In this document: in pieces, positions 63,447-64,000 of the stretch
How positions within the stretch are numbered: the stretch's first letter is position 1
Layout of the letters: the number at the start of each line of letters is the position of its first letter
NCBI GenBank assembly: GCA_012845835.1
Contig: JABAKD010000012.1
Span: forward strand, 7,639,733 to 7,703,732
Direction of reading: 5' to 3'
Origin: Undaria pinnatifida
Lineage: Eukaryota > Sar > Phaeophyceae > Laminariales > Alariaceae
DNA: 64,000 nucleotides
Notes under the pieces: model-generated
The model's input: only the letters and a program-made list of their open reading frames with translations
Told to the model about the DNA's origin: nothing
The model's database searches: none
Made by a program: the position numbers and the translations under genes

Positions 63447-64000
63447 CTGCCGTAAGGACACACGTCAAACAAATCAAAATCATGTACTGAGGAGACAGCA
63501 CCGCACGCATGTCAGGCCTTCAGCCCTTGTTGCCCTATATGGTCTAGTCTATACGAAGTAGATCGGTAAGGGACCTACCCCCACAAGGTCACAAGGTCGC
63601 ATTCTGCTTGCAACTCTTTCTCGCATACCCGCTACCTGGAAAGCGTTTTGTATTTCCTACGAAGTACCGGGTATACTTCGGACACTTAATAGAGAAGGCA
63701 CGCGAGTTTGAAGTACATTCGCAAAAAAAATTGGGCCCGTTTGGTGTAAAAAGTGATAAAATTTCGCAAGACCTGCACAAATATATCAAAACAACTCGCT
63801 TATGGGTCAATGCCCACAGGCTGCCCTCGCCGTAACAGGGTTTCCAACCCATCTAGTAAGCGTTACGGGGGTGGACGCAGATGCAATCGAGAGGGATGGC
63901 CGGTTGTATTCCCATCCGACTTGCAATTTTCTTAGTTTTGGTTAATTTTCTTATTTTTTAGTTTCCTTCTGAGTTTTTAGTTTCTTCGTTCTGGGTGCCT
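63447..64000. other. MBOAT intron upstream of exon A; no exon seen
   Basis: I searched the minus strand for the preceding MBOAT exon (N-terminal helices) and found none with a compatible donor. The stretch is AT-rich at the right end, with ACTTCG/CGAAGT palindromes near 63650-63680. The missing exons should lie to the right of the window. Confidence 0.5.

Overview
This is nuclear eukaryotic DNA: two genes split into many short GT-AG exons lie in a matrix of transposon debris and microsatellites. I infer a stramenopile, most likely a brown alga. The reasons are the pairing of many phase-consistent exons with introns averaging about 680 bp (computed here for the first gene), long G/C homopolymers, trinucleotide arrays, and a family-typical Patched/NPC1-like protein and an LPCAT-type MBOAT. 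The taxon is an inference; no rRNA, organelle or lineage marker is present.

Layout. 1-17.4 kb: no convincing host gene. It holds two tRNA-derived SINEs (5.5, 13.4 kb), a 245-bp poly(A) retroposon (10.1 kb), a miniature LTR element (9.6-9.9 kb), diverged tandem repeats (6.9-7.3 and 16.5-16.8 kb) and one isolated coding-like stretch (8.2-8.6 kb). 17.485-37.150 kb, + strand: a gene I could assemble in full, 24 exons, 4,068 coding bases, 1,355 residues. It encodes a Patched/NPC1-like (RND superfamily) membrane protein with a sterol-sensing-type domain, an insert-rich cytosolic loop and a 408-residue low-complexity tail. Its introns carry 5'-truncated LINE copies and long arrays. 37.2-54.2 kb: no convincing gene; nested and dispersed repeats, including a miniature LTR element inserted into a poly(A) element whose uninterrupted relative lies in intron 1 of the Patched-like gene. 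54.34-63.45 kb, - strand: the last eight recognisable exons (about 300 residues) of an LPCAT-like membrane-bound O-acyltransferase. Its N-terminal exons lie beyond the right edge and its last codons are unresolved. Its introns hold a 709-bp hAT-type MITE with perfect 8-bp target duplications, an inverted repeat, poly(A) retroposons and long pentamer arrays.

Both genes encode membrane lipid proteins (sterol/lipid transport-like and lysophospholipid acylation), but they are about 17 kb apart and convergent, so I see no operon-like coupling. The most striking unexplained feature is a set of pentanucleotide arrays that cover all four forms of GGGTN. Three of them sit in three consecutive introns of the MBOAT gene, one directly against a 3' splice site, beside a decayed duplicate of the neighbouring exon.
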